8,208 nucleotides of DNA from Bryobacteraceae bacterium (lineage in GTDB: Bacteria; Acidobacteriota; Terriglobia; Bryobacterales; Bryobacteraceae), in contig JASHQT010000237.1 in assembly GCA_030039005.1 (NCBI GenBank), positions 1 through 8,208 on the forward strand, in the 5' to 3' direction. The translations under genes and the position numbers were made by a program. This document shows positions 5,770 to 8,208 of the stretch, piece after piece (position 1 is the first letter of the stretch; each line of letters begins with the position of its first letter). The notes beneath the pieces were generated by a model that ran no database searches, had not been told where the DNA came from, and saw only the letters and a list, made by a program, of their open reading frames with translations.

Positions 5770-6014
5770 CCGACGCCATCTTTCCCTGGCCCTAAGACCC
5801 AGCCCCCCGCCGTGTTTCATGCGGCGCGAAGCGCCGCCCGAGACTTTGTCGCGGCACCGGCAGGGCGAAGCCGGACGCATAGCGCCCGGTTTCGTTTCGG
5901 TGATGCAGCCGAACGAGCAGCGCCAATTATTCCGGCAGCGGAATTGCGTTGACGTGAATCGGCTCCGCCGATTCACTCCGATCATGAGCAATGTTGCGGC
6001 AGCGGAAAGTCCCG
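5770..6014. other. Non-coding oriT-proximal region rich in hairpins
   Basis: There is no credible gene here; frames on both strands are Arg/Ala/Pro-rich and continue through the oriT. Perfect inverted repeats include GCGGCGC-GAA-GCGCCGC (5821-5837), CCGGC/GCCGG (5857-5861 and 5870-5874) and a 10-bp pair with a 3-nt loop (5954-5963 and 5967-5976). No promoter stands out for the downstream HTH and relaxase genes. Confidence 0.55.
5954..5976. repeat. Perfect 10-bp inverted repeat upstream of oriT
   Basis: GTGAATCGGC (5954-5963) and GCCGATTCAC (5967-5976) flank a 3-nt loop. There is no T-run on either side, so it is not a typical terminator. Its position about 40 bp from the nic core on the leading side suggests a binding site for a relaxosome protein or a structure used after strand entry. 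Confidence 0.6.
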
Positions 6015-6048
6015 AAGGGCGCACTTGTGCGTTTCCCGAGGGAAACGC
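6015..6048 (-). other. oriT: Origin of transfer (oriT), MOBQ/RSF1010 type
   Basis: On the minus strand a perfect inverted repeat, GCGTTTCCC (6048-6040), TC, GGGAAACGC (6037-6029), is followed by ACAAGTGCG and CCCTT. This copies the layout of the RSF1010/R1162 oriT: an inverted repeat with GTTTC/GAAAC arms, then a short spacer and A-A-n-TGCG|CCCT. By that model the relaxase cuts between G6020 and C6019 on the minus strand and attaches to the 5' end at C6019. Transfer would then proceed leftward, taking the coupling-protein side first and the relaxase gene last. A second small dyad, CGCAC-TT-GTGCG (6020-6031), overlaps both nic and the inverted repeat. The neighbouring MobA/MobL relaxase gene strongly supports the assignment. 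Confidence 0.88.
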
Positions 6049-6054
6049 CGTGCG

Positions 6055-6094
6055 GCCCGCCCATGCGGGCGGGCGGGCCTGCCATGCGGCAGGC
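6055..6094. repeat. Two adjacent hairpins with similar loops beside oriT
   Basis: GCCCGC/GCGGGC (6055-6060 and 6065-6070, loop CCAT) is followed by GCCTGCC/GGCAGGC (6077-6083 and 6088-6094, loop ATGC). Both carry the shared string CCATGCGG across loop and arm, which suggests a duplicated element or repeated binding site. They lie between oriT and the HTH gene. Confidence 0.5.
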
Positions 6095-6112
6095 TTCGAA
6101 AGATCGAGCGCC

Positions 6113-6141
6113 GCCGCGCCTGGCCTTCGGCTAGGCGCGGC
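6113..6141 (+). repeat. Strong hairpin ahead of the HTH gene
   Basis: GCCGCGCCT (6113-6121) pairs perfectly with AGGCGCGGC (6133-6141); the loop itself contains GCC-TTC-GGC. It lies 7 nt before the AGAGG ribosome-binding site of the 6163 gene and has no T-run. It could influence expression of the HTH/relaxase pair or belong to the oriT complex. Confidence 0.5.
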
Positions 6142-6162
6142 TCCAACCAGAGGCTTGCGGTA

Positions 6163-6462
6163 ATGGCGTATCTGTCTGTTGGCGATCTTCTGAAACGCTG
6201 GACACGCCCGCCCCAAGGGTCAGGCGTGTACACCCGGCAGGGCGTTCGCAAGCTGATGCACAGCCCGGAATTTCCCGCCCCGGCCATCACAGATGGCACG
6301 GGCCGGGTGAAGCTCTGGCACCTGTCCGACATTGCCGGTTTCGAGGACGCGCACCCGGAAGTCACGGACGCCGCCGCGAAATGGAAAAAAATCCGCAAGG
6401 CCGGACGCCGCGCCCTTTACGCGCGCCGCATGGAAGGCGCAACGCCGCCGCCCGACGTGTGA
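6163..6462 (+). CDS. Small HTH DNA-binding protein upstream of relaxase
   Basis: The 99-residue protein has a predicted excisionase/AlpA- or MerR-like helix-turn-helix, from Y-L-S-V-G-D-L-L-K-R-W (3-13) through T-R-Q-G-V-R-K-L-M (25-33) to a wing ending in V-K-L-W-H-L-S-D-I-A-G-F (about 45-56). A Lys/Arg-rich helical tail follows. The start at 6163 has AGAGG 9 nt upstream; the in-frame extension to 6025 would run through the hairpins and begin inside the oriT, so it is rejected. It lies between oriT and the relaxase and shares the relaxase reading frame, with one TGA and five codons between them. It is probably a relaxosome accessory protein binding near oriT, or a regulator of the mob genes. 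The family is inferred by pattern only. Confidence 0.78.
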   Translation: MAYLSVGDLLKRWTRPPQGSGVYTRQGVRKLMHSPEFPAPAITDGTGRVKLWHLSDIAGFEDAHPEVTDAAAKWKKIRKAGRRALYARRMEGATPPPDV

Positions 6463-6477
6463 CGCAGAGCGTCTTTT
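6461..6477 (+). promoter_or_regulatory. Short hairpin plus T-run abutting the relaxase start codon
   Basis: GACGC (6461-6465) and GCGTC (6469-6473) form a 5-bp stem with loop AGA, followed directly by TTTT and the relaxase ATG. The stem overlaps the upstream gene's TGA stop. The only Shine-Dalgarno-like bases (AGAG) lie in the loop and right arm. This looks like a translational or transcriptional brake on relaxase synthesis; ribosomes ending the upstream gene would melt it. Confidence 0.45.
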
Positions 6478-8208
6478 ATGGGCTATCACTTTCATGTCGC
6501 TTTCGTCTCGCGGGGAAAAGGTCAAAGCCTCGTTGCCAAGGGCGCATATCAGGCGCGTGCGAAATTCCGCGAGGAACGAACCGGCGAGTACAAGGACTAC
6601 ACGCACAAGCCCGACGGCCCCGTTAAATCGTTCGTGTTCGTGGACAAGAAGCACGGGGCGGAGTTGCAGGACATCGAAACCCTGCTTAACGCCATCGACC
6701 GCGCCGAAGATCGAGCCGACGCCCAGACCGGCCTGAATTTCACCGCCGCCCTGCCGAAGGAACTCAGCGACGAGGATCGCGCCCGCATGGTGCGCGATTT
6801 CGGGCGCGAGCATTTTCTACGCAAGGGCATTCCTGCGATTGCCCATATTCACCCGCCCCACGAACACACCCCGGCTCCGGGCCATGCCAACGATAACGAG
6901 GATGAAGCCGACGAGCTTCATAACGGCAACTGGCATGTTCATATGATCGCCGCAACCCGTGTCCTCGGCCCCGATGGTCAATTCGGCGAGAAACACATCA
7001 CATGGGACAACTACCGCGATTTTCTCGAACACAAGCGGGAGAGATGGGCGGAACTCGGCGCGCGCTATCTCGAAAACGCCGGTTTCAAGATCGAGGCCGA
7101 GAGATGGCGCTACGGGCATCTGACCAACCCGCAGCAGAGAGAGAAGGCGCTTGAGCGCGGCGACCATGCATGGGCGCAAAAGAAAGCGCAGGAGGCAGGA
7201 AAGCATCGCGGGCCAAATGCCGACGCGATGGAGCGTAAGGGCATCGAAACCGACCTCGGCAACGCCAGCCGGGAGATACAGCAGCGCAACGAAGACCGCG
7301 CCACCCTTCGTTCCCTGAAACGCGACCTTGCGAAGCTGGAAAGGGCGGACGCTTTCGACAAGCTGAAACACGAATTGACGGAAGCCGACAGGGTACTTGC
7401 GGAAACACGGCGGGCGGTACGTGAATACGCGCAGCGCGACCCGGCGCGCGAGCAGATCGCACGGGAAGACGCCCTAGCCAAGGCCGCGATTGAGAAGGAA
7501 AAGAAGGAACGGCAGTTTGTCGAAAAGCCCCGCGCCGGCAGGACCGGCGCGGAGCGAGAGAAACACGAACCGGCTCGCCCCCGGTTTGGCGACGTGCTGA
7601 TTACCCGCGCCGCTGATGCCGCCATGCACGACCCGCGCCAGCGGCACGGCCAGCCGCTTTCCAGTGTCGCCGCGTTCAAGGACGCATTGGAAAAGAACCG
7701 GCTTGGTTTGGCGTGTGTGACGCCGCAGGAAGCCACCAAGAGCCACCGCGAAAACAAATTTGCGAAGGAGCTAGGCCGCTACGCACCGGTTTATCAGGCC
7801 GAGGAGATCGTCATCGTCCGGGAGCCGCGCGAGGGAAACACGGGCGGGCGCGTTCATAAGCTCGACCAGACGAAGGCCGAAGATTATCTGCGCTGTCTCG
7901 CGCTCGACAGGAGCCAGTTGCAAGGCATCGAGGCGACGAAACAGGCGCTCGATGACCGGGCGCAGAACCGGCAACGCGCCATTGACGCCGCCAAGCTTCG
8001 CAAGTCGCGCGGCCCTCGCCGTGGCGGTCTAGCCGGACAACAAACATGGGCGTTGCAGCGTGTCAGGGATGCCGACCGGCAGCGCCACGAACGGGACCGG
8101 CGCGAATATTCCGAAAAGCAAAAACGCGATAGCGCCGAGATCGACACCGAGCGTTACCGCACGGACCCGGAATATCGCCGCCATGCTCAAAACAGCCAGG
8201 CATACAAA
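6478..8208 (+). CDS. mobA: MobA/MobL-family relaxase, MOBQ type (partial, runs off window)
   Basis: Coding continues without a stop through 577 codons to the edge. This is the strand-specific nickase that starts conjugative transfer at oriT. The N-terminus fits MobA/MobL: Y-H-F-H-V, S-R-G-K-G-Q-S, then the likely catalytic Tyr24 in K-G-A-Y-Q, followed by E-R-T-G-E-Y-K-D-Y (33-41). The metal-binding HUH residues are His153 and His155 in N-W-H-V-H-M, with His123 or His125 as the third. An acidic, His-containing segment (about 126-150) separates these and seems longer than in RSF1010 MobA. Residues about 260-365 are coiled coil, a compact domain follows (about 370-480), and the rest is Arg/Gln-rich and basic. 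Whether a primase or other domain follows cannot be seen. Initiation lacks a clear ribosome-binding site and probably depends on the gene upstream. Confidence 0.93.
   Translation, partial: MGYHFHVAFVSRGKGQSLVAKGAYQARAKFREERTGEYKDYTHKPDGPVKSFVFVDKKHGAELQDIETLLNAIDRAEDRADAQTGLNFTAALPKELSDEDRARMVRDFGREHFLRKGIPAIAHIHPPHEHTPAPGHANDNEDEADELHNGNWHVHMIAATRVLGPDGQFGEKHITWDNYRDFLEHKRERWAELGARYLENAGFKIEAERWRYGHLTNPQQREKALERGDHAWAQKKAQEAGKHRGPNADAMERKGIETDLGNASREIQQRNEDRATLRSLKRDLAKLERADAFDKLKHELTEADRVLAETRRAVREYAQRDPAREQIAREDALAKAAIEKEKKERQFVEKPRAGRTGAEREKHEPARPRFGDVLITRAADAAMHDPRQRHGQPLSSVAAFKDALEKNRLGLACVTPQEATKSHRENKFAKELGRYAPVYQAEEIVIVREPREGNTGGRVHKLDQTKAEDYLRCLALDRSQLQGIEATKQALDDRAQNRQRAIDAAKLRKSRGPRRGGLAGQQTWALQRVRDADRQRHERDRREYSEKQKRDSAEIDTERYRTDPEYRRHAQNSQAYK

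Noticed and set aside
6025..6162. N-terminal extension of the HTH protein to 6025
   Set aside because: It would translate the oriT inverted repeat and three hairpins into an Arg-rich leader. The start at 6163 has a ribosome-binding site and begins just before the HTH.
5078..6163. Long plus-strand GTG-initiated frame of 361 codons
   Set aside because: Its composition is Arg/Ser/Pro-rich, and it overlaps the real 87-aa gene in another frame and contains the terminator and oriT.
5299..6216. Long minus-strand frame of 305 codons across the 87-aa gene and oriT
   Set aside because: It is Arg-rich with no ribosome-binding site. It is antisense to a well-supported small gene and its terminator and runs through the oriT hairpins; it is a by-product of GC-rich composition.
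1..8208. CRISPR array, tRNA or rRNA genes, insertion sequences, toxin-antitoxin pairs
   Set aside because: No regularly spaced repeats, no cloverleaf-like or rRNA-like sequence, no transposase and no typical toxin-antitoxin gene pair were seen in either strand.

Overview
The window is a GC-rich plasmid or integrated-element backbone devoted to DNA mobilisation. It carries a MOBQ-type relaxase (MobA/MobL family), a recognisable origin of transfer (oriT), a VirD4/TraG-like coupling protein and a small TraD/MobC-like relaxosome protein. The protein families suggest a proteobacterial host, most likely an alphaproteobacterium; this is inferred from family resemblance only. No type IV secretion (mating pore) genes, replication genes or cargo genes are visible. 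The element is therefore either mobilizable with its own coupling protein, or conjugative with the pore genes outside the window.

Layout. From about 3921 down to 125 on the minus strand runs a tight operon of six genes: TraD/MobC-like protein (99 aa), small basic protein (64 aa), coupling protein (539 aa), four-helix membrane protein with a coiled coil (225 aa), Cys-rich zinc-ribbon protein (194 aa) and a DUF669-like phage-type ssDNA-binding protein (122 aa). The first three genes are linked by ATGA stop/start overlaps. Diverging from it at 3994 is a 345-aa protein with two helix-turn-helix-like units near its C-terminus. Rightward from 5032 come a 426-nt structured leader, an 87-aa conserved-type protein of unknown function (5458), a strong terminator, a hairpin-rich 400-nt region holding oriT (6015-6048), a 99-aa HTH protein (6163) and the relaxase (6478, running off the right end).

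How it works together. The relaxase, probably helped by small DNA-binding proteins, should nick the minus strand at GTGCG|CCC next to a perfect 9-bp inverted repeat. This arrangement closely matches the RSF1010/R1162 oriT. Transfer would then run leftward, so the relaxase gene enters the recipient last. The coupling protein would carry the relaxase-DNA complex to a secretion channel.

The most interesting new observation is a 31-bp promoter/operator module, CA-N-AAACCG-N10-CGG-N3-ATGCTA. It is present twice in the same orientation, once just before and once just after the 345-aa HTH gene. The first copy straddles the divergent promoters of the transfer operon and the 345-aa gene; the second lies at the head of the leader leading towards oriT and the mob genes. 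The 345-aa protein is the natural candidate for a master regulator tying both arms of the mobilisation system together.
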